64,000 nt of DNA, from contig NZ_FNFN01000005.1 of the NCBI RefSeq assembly GCF_900101045.1, forward strand, positions 434,001-498,000, given 5' to 3'. This document shows positions 53,017 through 60,988 of the stretch, in pieces. A program made the translations under genes and the position numbers. The notes under the pieces are model-generated. The model saw only the letters and a program-made list of their open reading frames with translations. It ran no database searches and had not been told where the DNA came from. Numbering within the stretch: the first letter of the stretch is position 1; each line of letters opens with the position of its first letter. This stretch comes from Nocardioides sp. YR527 (GTDB lineage: Bacteria; Actinomycetota; Actinomycetes; Propionibacteriales; Nocardioidaceae).

Positions 53017-53492
53017 GCACCACCCGCGAAAAGACCTCCGTAGACCTGGAGATCACCGTCGACGTACCGGTCGAGCACGCCTTCAAGGTGTTCACCGAGG
53101 ACTTCGACCGGATCAAGCCGCGCGAGCACAACCTGCTTCCCGTCGAGATCGCCGAGACGGTGCTGGAGCCTCACGTGGGCGGCCGCGTCTACGACCGAGG
53201 CGTCGACGGCAGCACCTGTCAGTGGGCGCGCGTCCTCGCCGCCGATCCGCCCCACCGGCTGGTGATCTCCTGGGACATCACCCCCGACTTCCGGCTCGAG
53301 CCCGATCCGGCGCGGTGCAGCGAGGTCGAGTTCACCTTCACCTCGGTGGGCGCGGAGAAGACCCGCGTACGCCTCGAGCACCGGCATCTCGACCGGCACG
53401 GCGCCGGGTGGCAGGGCTGGCGTGACCAGGCGGCCGGAGCGGATGCCTGGGGGATCTACCTGGAGCGCTTCCGGGATCTCGCGCAGGCGTGA
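53013..53492 (+). CDS. SRPBCC/AHSA1-domain protein
   Basis: The 159-residue START-like protein (DLEITVDVPVEHAFKVFTED, then VGGRVYDRGVDGSTCQWARV and HRLVISWDITPDFRLEPDPA, ending WGIYLERFRDLAQ) binds a hydrophobic ligand in its cavity in related structures. It belongs to the AHSA1 group. It is coupled to the ArsR gene by the overlapping ATGA. Such pairs respond to unknown lipophilic compounds. No catalytic role is assigned. About 100 nondescript bases follow before the convergent permease gene. Confidence 0.88.
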   Translation: MSTTREKTSVDLEITVDVPVEHAFKVFTEDFDRIKPREHNLLPVEIAETVLEPHVGGRVYDRGVDGSTCQWARVLAADPPHRLVISWDITPDFRLEPDPARCSEVEFTFTSVGAEKTRVRLEHRHLDRHGAGWQGWRDQAAGADAWGIYLERFRDLAQA

Positions 53493-53595
53493 TCGGGGTG
53501 GACCGCACCGCGCTCGCGACGGCCGAGCGGAAGGATCTCGCCGGGCCGGGTCTGGCGACGCTGGAGAGCAGGGTGCAGCAAGCCCGTCCACAGGG

Positions 53596-54981
53596 CTAGG
53601 GAACGACGATCCAGAGCGCCGAGGCGATCACGAAGACCGAGAGGCCGAGGGTGGTCTCCAGGACCGTCCAGGTCTTCAGGGTGGTGATGACGTCCATCCC
53701 GAAGAAGCGGCTGACCAGCCAGAACCCGGAGTCGTTGACGTGCGAGAGGACGGTCGCGCCGGCAGCGATGGCGAAGACGAGCAGGGCGATGTCGAAGTTG
53801 CCCAGGCCCGCGGCAGCGACCTGGGTGGAGATCAGGCCGGCGGTGGTGGTCAGGGCGACGGTCGCGGAGCCCTGGGCGACCCGGAGCAGGGTCGAGATCA
53901 GGAACGCCTGCACGATGAGCGAGAGCCCGAGCCCGGAGAGCGAGGTGGACAGCGCCTCCCCGATACCGCTGATGCGCAGCACGCCGCCGAACATCCCGCC
54001 GGCGCCGGTGATCAGGATGATCGCGCAGATCGGGCCGAGCGCCTTGTCGAGGATGTCGCTCGCCCGGCCGATGGGGAACCGGCCGGGGGAGAGCACGAAG
54101 ATCGCGACGAGCACGGTGATCAACAGCGCGATCGGGGTCTGGCCGATGAGGATCATTGCGCTGGCCCAGGTGGCGTCCTCGCTGACCGTCCCGGCGGCGA
54201 TCAGCGTGCTGACGATCGTGTTGAGGCCGATCAGGACGAGGGGCAGAGCCAGCAGCAGCACGACGGTGGCGAACGGCGGGGGAGCGGCCCCGCTCTCCGA
54301 GGCGTCCGCATCATCGTTCGCGAAGATGTTGGCCGGCTCCGGGTTGTAGCGGGCGCCGAGCCTGGTGCCGACGAGGTAGGCGCCGGGGTACCAGGCCAGG
54401 ACGGCGACCGGCACGCCGATCAGGAGGGTGAGACCGATGTCGCCGCCGAGCTCCGTGGCCGCGGCGACCGGGCCCGGGTGGGGCGGCACGACCGCGTGCA
54501 TCGCCGCGAAGCTGCCGGCGGTGGGCAGGGCGTAGATGAGGATCGAGCCGCCGAAGCGGCGAGCGACCGCGAAGATGATCGGCAGGAAGACGACCAGGCC
54601 GGCATCGAAGAAGATCGGGAACCCGAAGATCAGCGCGGCGACGCCGAGCGCGAGCGGTGCGCGCTTCTCGCCGAACGCGCCGATGAGCGTGTCGGCGAGC
54701 ACCTGCGCGCCGCCGGTCACCTCCAGCAGCCGTCCGAGCATCACGCCGAACGCCACCAGCAGCGCCACCGAGCCGATCGTGGCGCTGAAGCCTGCCAGCA
54801 TCGCCGCGGGTACGTCGGCGACCGGGATGCCGGCCGCGACCGCGGTGACCGCGCTGACCAGCACCAGCGAGATGAAGGGGTGCAGCTTGACCTTGGCGAT
54901 CAGGACGAGGAGGACGGCGACCGCGACAGCGGCGATCAGGAGCATCACCCAGGTGGGGTGAGCGGGTGCCAGCGGTTCCAT
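53596..54981 (-). CDS. Gluconate:H+ symporter family permease (GntP)
   Basis: A 461-residue membrane protein with about 12-14 helices. The pattern FGFPIFFDAGLVVFLPIIF and MHAVVPPHPGPVAAATELG is diagnostic of GntP permeases, as is SHVNDSGFWLVSRFFGMDVI near the end. These import gluconate or related sugar acids with protons. Divergent from a 2-hydroxyacid dehydrogenase gene, which could act on the imported sugar acid. ATG 54981 begins before the first helix. Confidence 0.92.
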   Translation of the reverse strand: MEPLAPAHPTWVMLLIAAVAVAVLLVLIAKVKLHPFISLVLVSAVTAVAAGIPVADVPAAMLAGFSATIGSVALLVAFGVMLGRLLEVTGGAQVLADTLIGAFGEKRAPLALGVAALIFGFPIFFDAGLVVFLPIIFAVARRFGGSILIYALPTAGSFAAMHAVVPPHPGPVAAATELGGDIGLTLLIGVPVAVLAWYPGAYLVGTRLGARYNPEPANIFANDDADASESGAAPPPFATVVLLLALPLVLIGLNTIVSTLIAAGTVSEDATWASAMILIGQTPIALLITVLVAIFVLSPGRFPIGRASDILDKALGPICAIILITGAGGMFGGVLRISGIGEALSTSLSGLGLSLIVQAFLISTLLRVAQGSATVALTTTAGLISTQVAAAGLGNFDIALLVFAIAAGATVLSHVNDSGFWLVSRFFGMDVITTLKTWTVLETTLGLSVFVIASALWIVVP

Positions 54982-55044
54982 GGCGGTCACCCTAACGGCG
55001 ATGTGATCCAAGTCACGCCCACCGGGGTATGAGAGTCTCGCCGT

Positions 55045-55977
55045 GTGAGCGATCCCCTCGTCTGGCTGCCGTTCGACCCGTCCGAGCTGGGCGAGGTGCC
55101 CGCAGGTCTCCGCTTCGAGCTCTTCGACCACACCCGCTTCACCGGCGGCGAGGTGAAGGTGCCGGACTCGGTGGGTGAGGTGGCCTTCTACCTGCCGCCC
55201 TACATGCTCGGCTCGCGCATCTTCGACGTCGTCAGCCAGATGACCTCGCTCCAGGTGGTGCAGCTGCTCACCGCCGGGGTCGACGCCGCCCGCGGCCACA
55301 TCCCCGCGGGGGTGACCCTCTGCAACGGCCGCGGCATCCACGACACCTCGACCGCCGAGCTCGCCGTCACGCTGATCCTGTCGTCGCTGCGGGGCATCCC
55401 GGGCCACGTACGCCATCAGGACGAGCACGCCTGGCGGCCCGGCTGGTTCCCGTCGCTGGCCGACAAGAGGGTCCTGATCGTCGGGTACGGAGCGATCGGC
55501 CGGGCCATCGAGGCGCGGCTGCTTCCGTTCGAGACCGAGGTGGTCGGGGTGGCACGGACCGCGCGGGAGGGTGTGCACGGCTTCGACGAGCTCGACACGC
55601 TCGTGCCCGAGGCCGACGTGATCGTGCTGGCCATGCCGCTCACCGACGAGACCCGCGGCCTGGTCGACCGGAAGCTCCTGGGACGGATGAAGGACGGCGC
55701 GCTGCTGGTCAACGTCGCCCGCGGTGGCGTGGTCGTCACCGACGACCTGGTCGCCGAGCTCGCCACCGAGCGGATCCACGCGGCGATCGACGTCGCCGAG
55801 ACCGAGCCGCTCCCGGCGCAGAGCCCGCTGTGGAGCTCGCCCAACCTGCTCATCACCCCGCACGTCGGCGGGGCGTCGAGCGCGATGTGGCCCCGCGCCT
55901 ACCGCGTCGTCCGCGAGCAGCTCGAGCGGTTCGCCGCCGGCGAGCCGCTCGCGAACGTGATGTCCCGCGCCTACTGA
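55045..55977 (+). CDS. D-2-hydroxyacid dehydrogenase
   Basis: The 310-residue NAD(P)-dependent enzyme interconverts a 2-hydroxyacid and 2-ketoacid. It has VLIVGYGAIGRAIEARLLPF (Rossmann motif), LVNVARGGVVVTDDLVAEL with the catalytic Arg, AETEPLPAQSPLW with Glu, and LITPHVGGASSAMW with the catalytic His. Its exact substrate is open; the divergent gluconate-type permease suggests sugar acids such as glyoxylate/hydroxypyruvate or 2-ketogluconate. Start is GTG 55045. Confidence 0.9.
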   Translation: MSDPLVWLPFDPSELGEVPAGLRFELFDHTRFTGGEVKVPDSVGEVAFYLPPYMLGSRIFDVVSQMTSLQVVQLLTAGVDAARGHIPAGVTLCNGRGIHDTSTAELAVTLILSSLRGIPGHVRHQDEHAWRPGWFPSLADKRVLIVGYGAIGRAIEARLLPFETEVVGVARTAREGVHGFDELDTLVPEADVIVLAMPLTDETRGLVDRKLLGRMKDGALLVNVARGGVVVTDDLVAELATERIHAAIDVAETEPLPAQSPLWSSPNLLITPHVGGASSAMWPRAYRVVREQLERFAAGEPLANVMSRAY

Positions 55978-55998
55978 CTCGGGGGACTACCCCGTCGG

Positions 55999-58900
55999 CT
56001 AGCGGATGACCCTGATCATCGACTCCGCCTTCACCCCGTTGACGACCAGGGTGAGCACCGCCGTCCCCGGGCGGAGCGCGGTGAGCTTCCGGGTGACCGG
56101 GTCCAGCCGTACGACGCCATGACCCCGCTCGCCGACCACGACCTCGTGACCACCCCAATCGGCGGTGACCGGCCAGGTGACCGGGACGGTCGCGGCGCCC
56201 TGGGTGAAGGTGGCGTCGAGGGTCACCGACGACCCGAGCGCCAACGTCTCGGGAGCGCCGGTCGTGACGGTGTCGACGGCCGGGCGGGTCTCGGCCTGAA
56301 GCCAGCGCAGCCGCGCCCCGGGCGCTGGATTGCGGCCGACGACGCCCGCTCGAGGGTCGATGCCGATCATCGTCCAGCCGCGGAAGCCGCCGTCCTCGAC
56401 GTTGCCGGCCGGGGTCTTGCCGGAGTTGCCGTTGATCAGCATCGAGATGCCCTGGGACGAGGAGCCGTGGAAGACCCCGACGTGACCGTTGAGGACGGCG
56501 ACCGACTTGCCCGAGGACGTACGGAACCTGCCCAGCCTGTCTTCGAGCTGCCGCGCCTCGATCCGGTCACCGAGCTGAGAGGCCTTGTCCGGGAGCGGGT
56601 CGTCGATCGGGTGGTGGAACGCGACCAGCACCCCGGTCACCGCCGGGTCGGAGGCCGCCGCGCGCAGCTGCGACTCGAGCTCGGTCAGCTGCACCTTGCC
56701 GTCGTCGTTGCCGTGCAGGGTCCCGGAGGACGAGTTGAGGGTGATGAGCAGCGTCGACCCGAGGAGCCGGGTGGTGTGGGTGGGGCCGAAGACGGCCTTG
56801 AAGTTGGAGATCGGCCCGCCCATCACCTCATGGTTGCCGGGCACGTAGGTATAGGGAACGGCGGAGCCGACCTCCTCGTCGAGGATCTTCTTGGCGAAGG
56901 CGATGTCGGCCGGTGAGGCCTCGTCGACCAGGTCGCCGTCGATGATCAGGTGGTCGGGTCTGGCGGCGACGATCTCGCGCAGCGTCGCGCGCACGCTGGC
57001 GACCAGCGGCGAGTCCGGGTTGCGCGCCACGAACTGGCCGTCCGACATCAGCGCGATCCGCTGCGGCCGGTCGGTGACGGTGCCGTCGGTGACGATGACC
57101 GGGTCGTGGACCGGCTCGGCCTCGATCGGGTACGCGCTGGGCGGCACGTCGGCGACCAGCGCCGCGACGGTGAGGTCACCGCGGTAGGACGCCTCGGGCC
57201 GCGTCTCCATCATCCGGACGGCCTCGACCCGGATCGGGTACGCCGTGCCGGCCGGCACCGGGTAGGTGACCTGCTGCCACCCGGTCCAGGTGATCAGGGG
57301 CGCGTCCAGGTTGCTGACCGTGCCGTTCCCGGAGCGGATCTGGATCCGCGGCCAGGCGCCCGACCCGTCGCCCTTGATCCACATCGACAGCGACAACGGC
57401 TGCCCGGCCACGGCGATGGGGGCGGGCGGGACGGCGTATGCGCCGCGGGTGCCGGTGGACTGGGTGAAGTCGTGCTGGATCCGCAGTGCGGGCTCGCCGC
57501 GCGGGCCGCCGGTCGTCAGCGGAGTCACGCTCACCGTGGCGCGGGCGCTGCCGGCCTTCCACGAGGCGCCGTCGGCGAAGTCGGCGACGCTCGCCTCGCT
57601 GAGACCGACCAGCACATTGATCGCGACATGGTGGTCACCGACCGCGAAGTCGACCGTGCCGGAGCCCTCCGTCAGCGACGTACGGATCTCGAAGCCGTTG
57701 GCTCCGTCGCCCACGACCTCGAACCCGTCGCTCGCGGTCACGGCCGCCTCCGACGGCTCGATCGGAGCGGGGCGGCCGTCGGCGTCGTACCCGGTCAGCA
57801 TCAGCGTCGAGGTCCCGCCACCCTCCGGCAGCGCGATCACCGACCTGTCGACCGCGAGATGGTCCAGTGGCCCGAGCACCGTGATCGGCATCGTGGCGCG
57901 ACGTCCGCGGCCGAGGTCGAAGCTCACCTTCGCGTCGCCCGCGCGGGCGCCGAGAGCGGCGACCTCCGAGCCGTGGGACGGCCGCGAGCGTCCGTCGTCG
58001 AGGCGTACGCTGCCTCCCTGCGCCCGGAAGACACCGTCCTTCTCGATGGCAGCGTAGGCGGCGTCGAGCCCCGAACCGAACAACGTACGCCGCTGCCCCT
58101 GCAGCACCCGATAGGCACCGGCCCGGTTGGTGATCGGGCGCACCTGCGCCCCGGTCGCGACCCCGGCCGGCCCGGCCGAGGAGAAGAACAGCAGCGTGTT
58201 GGAGACCTCGCGCTCGGACCCGTCGGAGGGGGTGTCGACGATTCTCGGCTCCACGTCGCCGGCGACCCGGGCCGCCATCGTGGTCGAGCCGCCGCCGTCG
58301 AGGTTGAGCGCCTGGTAGGCCCCGAGGCTGATCATGAAACGCGCCAGCTCTGCCCGCGTCATCCCACGGGAGGCACCGGTCTGGCCGTCGAGGGCGAGCA
58401 CGATCAGTTTGGTGCCGTCGCGGTCGAGGCCCACCGCCGTACGCGAGTGGACACCGTCGTCGCCGATCCCCGGCCCGACCTCGCCGTCGACCACGAGCTG
58501 GACGTTGCCGCTGACCGCCCAGTCGGCGTCCTCGGCCAGCCCGACGGTGACGTCGACCCGGTCGCCGACCTCGAGGCTGCCGACGACCTCGGCGCCGGCC
58601 TCGCGGCCGAGCAGCACTTGTCCGCCGGCCGGGATCGCCGGCGCACCGGCCTCGTCAGCGACCGCGGTGACGACGCCGTCCACCACGCTCGCCCGCGCGA
58701 CCTCGTCGGAGACGTTGCCCGGACCGCCGACCGGCCGGTCGAGGGTGTAGTCGCCCCACAGCCGGGTGTAGACGCCGATCCCGCCCGTCGGCAGCGACGG
58801 GGTGTTGAACCCGGCCAGGTCTTGCTCGGCGCCGTCGATCGTGACCGTCCCGCCCGAGGTCAGCCCGCCGATCGCCGCTTCGGCGCGGGCCATCGAGAGG

Positions 58901-59382
58901 GCCGGGTCGGAGCCGAAGCGGGCGTTCTGCAGGCCGTCGCGGCTCTTCGCCAGCCCGACCGGTGCGCCGGAGGCGTTGATGTCGTAGAAGCCGGCGTTGA
59001 CACCGGCGACCGCCCCGGTCCCGGCCATCTGGCTCGACAGGGTGCCGATCCCGGCGACCTTGCCGGTGTTGCGTACGTCCATCGACAGGGTCGGCTCGGA
59101 CAGGTCCGCGGTGAGGACGTTGCCACGGTTCCAGCCCGCGTCCTCGAGCCGCTGGAAGTTGGTCAACCTCAGACCGGGCGCGACGTCCTGGGTCGCGACC
59201 GTCGACAGCGCCTCGCCGCCGGCGGCGAAGTCGTAGCCGTTGGCCTCCTGCTGGCTCGGCGGGATCCCGCCGGGAGCCAGCGTGACCGCGGTCGGCGGCG
59301 GTGGAGGCACGTCGGCTGCCGCCGGTCCGGCGGAGACGAGGAGTGCCAGGGCAAGGGCGAGCGTGGGGGCGAGGGGGCGCAC
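55999..59382 (-). CDS. Secreted phosphodiester glycosidase and metallophosphoesterase fusion
   Basis: The 1127-residue protein has a signal peptide (LALALALLVSAGPAAAD). Residues ~50-410 match the NAGPA/phosphodiester glycosidase domain (GVNAGFYDINASGAPVGLAK; YQALNLDGGGSTTMAARV). Residues ~420-620 look like Ig or bacterial surface strands, ~620-780 a carbohydrate-binding-like module, and ~790-1040 a calcineurin-like phosphoesterase with LIIDGDLVDE, YVPGNHEVMGG, VAFHHPIDD and LNGHVGVFHG. Its first metal motif reads SDGQF, Gln in place of the usual His. A C-terminal Ig-like domain ends the protein. It probably acts on cell-wall or extracellular phosphodiester polymers such as teichoic acids. Confidence 0.88.
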   Translation of the reverse strand: MRPLAPTLALALALLVSAGPAAADVPPPPPTAVTLAPGGIPPSQQEANGYDFAAGGEALSTVATQDVAPGLRLTNFQRLEDAGWNRGNVLTADLSEPTLSMDVRNTGKVAGIGTLSSQMAGTGAVAGVNAGFYDINASGAPVGLAKSRDGLQNARFGSDPALSMARAEAAIGGLTSGGTVTIDGAEQDLAGFNTPSLPTGGIGVYTRLWGDYTLDRPVGGPGNVSDEVARASVVDGVVTAVADEAGAPAIPAGGQVLLGREAGAEVVGSLEVGDRVDVTVGLAEDADWAVSGNVQLVVDGEVGPGIGDDGVHSRTAVGLDRDGTKLIVLALDGQTGASRGMTRAELARFMISLGAYQALNLDGGGSTTMAARVAGDVEPRIVDTPSDGSEREVSNTLLFFSSAGPAGVATGAQVRPITNRAGAYRVLQGQRRTLFGSGLDAAYAAIEKDGVFRAQGGSVRLDDGRSRPSHGSEVAALGARAGDAKVSFDLGRGRRATMPITVLGPLDHLAVDRSVIALPEGGGTSTLMLTGYDADGRPAPIEPSEAAVTASDGFEVVGDGANGFEIRTSLTEGSGTVDFAVGDHHVAINVLVGLSEASVADFADGASWKAGSARATVSVTPLTTGGPRGEPALRIQHDFTQSTGTRGAYAVPPAPIAVAGQPLSLSMWIKGDGSGAWPRIQIRSGNGTVSNLDAPLITWTGWQQVTYPVPAGTAYPIRVEAVRMMETRPEASYRGDLTVAALVADVPPSAYPIEAEPVHDPVIVTDGTVTDRPQRIALMSDGQFVARNPDSPLVASVRATLREIVAARPDHLIIDGDLVDEASPADIAFAKKILDEEVGSAVPYTYVPGNHEVMGGPISNFKAVFGPTHTTRLLGSTLLITLNSSSGTLHGNDDGKVQLTELESQLRAAASDPAVTGVLVAFHHPIDDPLPDKASQLGDRIEARQLEDRLGRFRTSSGKSVAVLNGHVGVFHGSSSQGISMLINGNSGKTPAGNVEDGGFRGWTMIGIDPRAGVVGRNPAPGARLRWLQAETRPAVDTVTTGAPETLALGSSVTLDATFTQGAATVPVTWPVTADWGGHEVVVGERGHGVVRLDPVTRKLTALRPGTAVLTLVVNGVKAESMIRVIR

Positions 59383-59474
59383 CCGTCCACTGTCGCGATC
59401 CGCGCCGTTCCCGTGAAGCGAATTAGGGGGAACCGTTTGCGGCGGATCCGTGAACGGAAGATACCGTCAGGGGT

Positions 59475-60269
59475 GTGCTTCAGGTGGCGGTAGTTCAAGA
59501 CATCGCAGTGCCGGGTGACGTGACGGCCAACGTCGCGACCGCCGCTGCCCGGGTCCACGAGGCGGCGGCGAGGGGAGCCCGGCTGATCGCGTTGCCCGAG
59601 ACCTTCACGACCTCGTGGGACCTCGACACCTTCGACGGCGGTCCGCTGCCCTCGCTCGACGACACCGCCTGGCTGGCCCCGGTGCGGGCCGCGGTGGACG
59701 AGACCGGCGCGGTGCTCGTGCTCAACTCGCCGCTCGCCTACGCCGGTCGGCGGGGGATCACCAGCATGGTCATCGCGCCGGGCGAGGAGCCGGTGGCGGC
59801 GTACGACAAACAGCACCTGTTCCCGCCGGAGGTCGGTCGCTTCGAGCCGGGTGAGCACGGCATGACGATCAAGATCGACGGCGTCCGGGTGGCCATGTCG
59901 GTCTGCTACGACGCCAACTTCCCCGAGCACGCCGCCGCGGCGGCGGCCGACGGCGCGATCCTCTACCTCAACACCGGTGCCTACTTCCCGGGCGGCGGCC
60001 ACCGGCGCGACCTGCACTATGCCGCCCGAGCGCTGGACAACTCGATGTACGTCGCCTTCGCCGGCCTCGTCGGCGGACCGCTCGACTTCATCGGCGGCTC
60101 CGCGGTCTACGACCCGCTCGGCCGGCCGATCGAGCGGCTCGACGACGCCACCCCGGGCATGGTCGTCGCCACCATCGACCCGGCCGAGGTCGCGCGCGTG
60201 CGGGACGACCAGCGGATGTGGGCCGACCGCCGCGCGGACCTCGGGCCGCGGCGTACGCTCCTGCTCTAG
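59475..60269 (+). CDS. Carbon-nitrogen hydrolase (nitrilase superfamily)
   Basis: A 264-residue amidase-type protein. The catalytic triad is visible: Glu42 in LIALPETFTT, Lys in AAYDKQHLFPPEVG, Cys in MSVCYDANFPEHAAA. The end of the fold is DFIGGSAVYDPLGRPIERLD. It may be an omega-amidase or N-carbamoyl hydrolase; the sequence does not decide. It is divergent from the glycosidase gene (92 bp) and overlaps the convergent sortase gene by 4 bp. Confidence 0.9.
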   Translation: MLQVAVVQDIAVPGDVTANVATAAARVHEAAARGARLIALPETFTTSWDLDTFDGGPLPSLDDTAWLAPVRAAVDETGAVLVLNSPLAYAGRRGITSMVIAPGEEPVAAYDKQHLFPPEVGRFEPGEHGMTIKIDGVRVAMSVCYDANFPEHAAAAAADGAILYLNTGAYFPGGGHRRDLHYAARALDNSMYVAFAGLVGGPLDFIGGSAVYDPLGRPIERLDDATPGMVVATIDPAEVARVRDDQRMWADRRADLGPRRTLLL

Positions 60270-60940
60270 GGAGTCGGCTCCTCGGCGACGAGCTTCCCGA
60301 AGGCGATCATCCGGTTGTCGGTGTGGAAGAGCTCGGAGCAGGTGGTGAGGGTGATCAGTCGCTGGCCCTCGACCTGCTCGGGCTCCACGCCGCCACGCGC
60401 GGGGTTGTCGGGAAGCGGGTCGGTGACCCACACGGAGGTGAACGGCACGATCAGGTCGTCGCCGTTGCTGGTGAGGGCGTAGACGTACGTCTTCTCCCTG
60501 GTCAGAACGCGGATCTCGTCGCCTTCTCGGAGCTTGGGGAGGTCGCGCAGCGGTTCGCCGTGGGTGATCCGGTGGCCGGCGAGCGCGAAGTTGCCGACCT
60601 CGCCGGGACCCGCGGTGCCGGAGAAGTGGCCCAGGCCGGCGCCCAGGACCTTGTCCGAGGTCCCGGCGAAGATCGGGATCCGATAGTCCGCGCCGAGGCG
60701 CGGGATCTCGATGATGGCCTCGGCGGACCCGAACTCGGTGCTCACCTCGGTGTGCCCCGAGCCCCAGGCGGCTTCGAGCTTCGAGGCCGCATCTTGCTGG
60801 TGTTGCTTGCTCAAAAATGTGGTGCCGTAGACGGTCCAGGCCAGGTACCCGAGAATCCCTACCCCGGCAAGGACCATGGCGAGGCCGAGCCAGAAGGAAG
60901 CCCGGCGGACAGTGCGCCGCGGCTTTGTATAGGTAGACAT
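60266..60940 (-). CDS. Class E-like sortase
   Basis: A 224-residue membrane-anchored transpeptidase. An N-terminal helix (FWLGLAMVLAGVGILGYLAW) is followed by the sortase barrel with the catalytic His in FALAGHRITHGEPL, Cys in LITLTTCSELFH and Arg in TDNRMIAFG. Class E enzymes attach LAXTG-type proteins in high-GC actinobacteria; class is assigned by length and TLTTC motif only. No substrate with a sorting signal is encoded in the window. ATG 60940 is used; ATG 60952 would add four residues. Confidence 0.88.
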   Translation of the reverse strand: MSTYTKPRRTVRRASFWLGLAMVLAGVGILGYLAWTVYGTTFLSKQHQQDAASKLEAAWGSGHTEVSTEFGSAEAIIEIPRLGADYRIPIFAGTSDKVLGAGLGHFSGTAGPGEVGNFALAGHRITHGEPLRDLPKLREGDEIRVLTREKTYVYALTSNGDDLIVPFTSVWVTDPLPDNPARGGVEPEQVEGQRLITLTTCSELFHTDNRMIAFGKLVAEEPTP

Positions 60941-60988
60941 CGGGTCAAGCATCTCAGCCCGATCCGCCGCACCGTAGGATCTGGCGTT

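Noticed and set aside
54982-55863. Upstream extension of the gluconate permease frame (to 755 codons)
   Set aside because: It is antisense to the 2-hydroxyacid dehydrogenase; the permease starts at 54981.
60218-60988. Extension of the dnaG frame upstream over the sortase gene
   Set aside because: DnaG homologues begin at MAGRIKETSI; the extension is antisense to a clear sortase.
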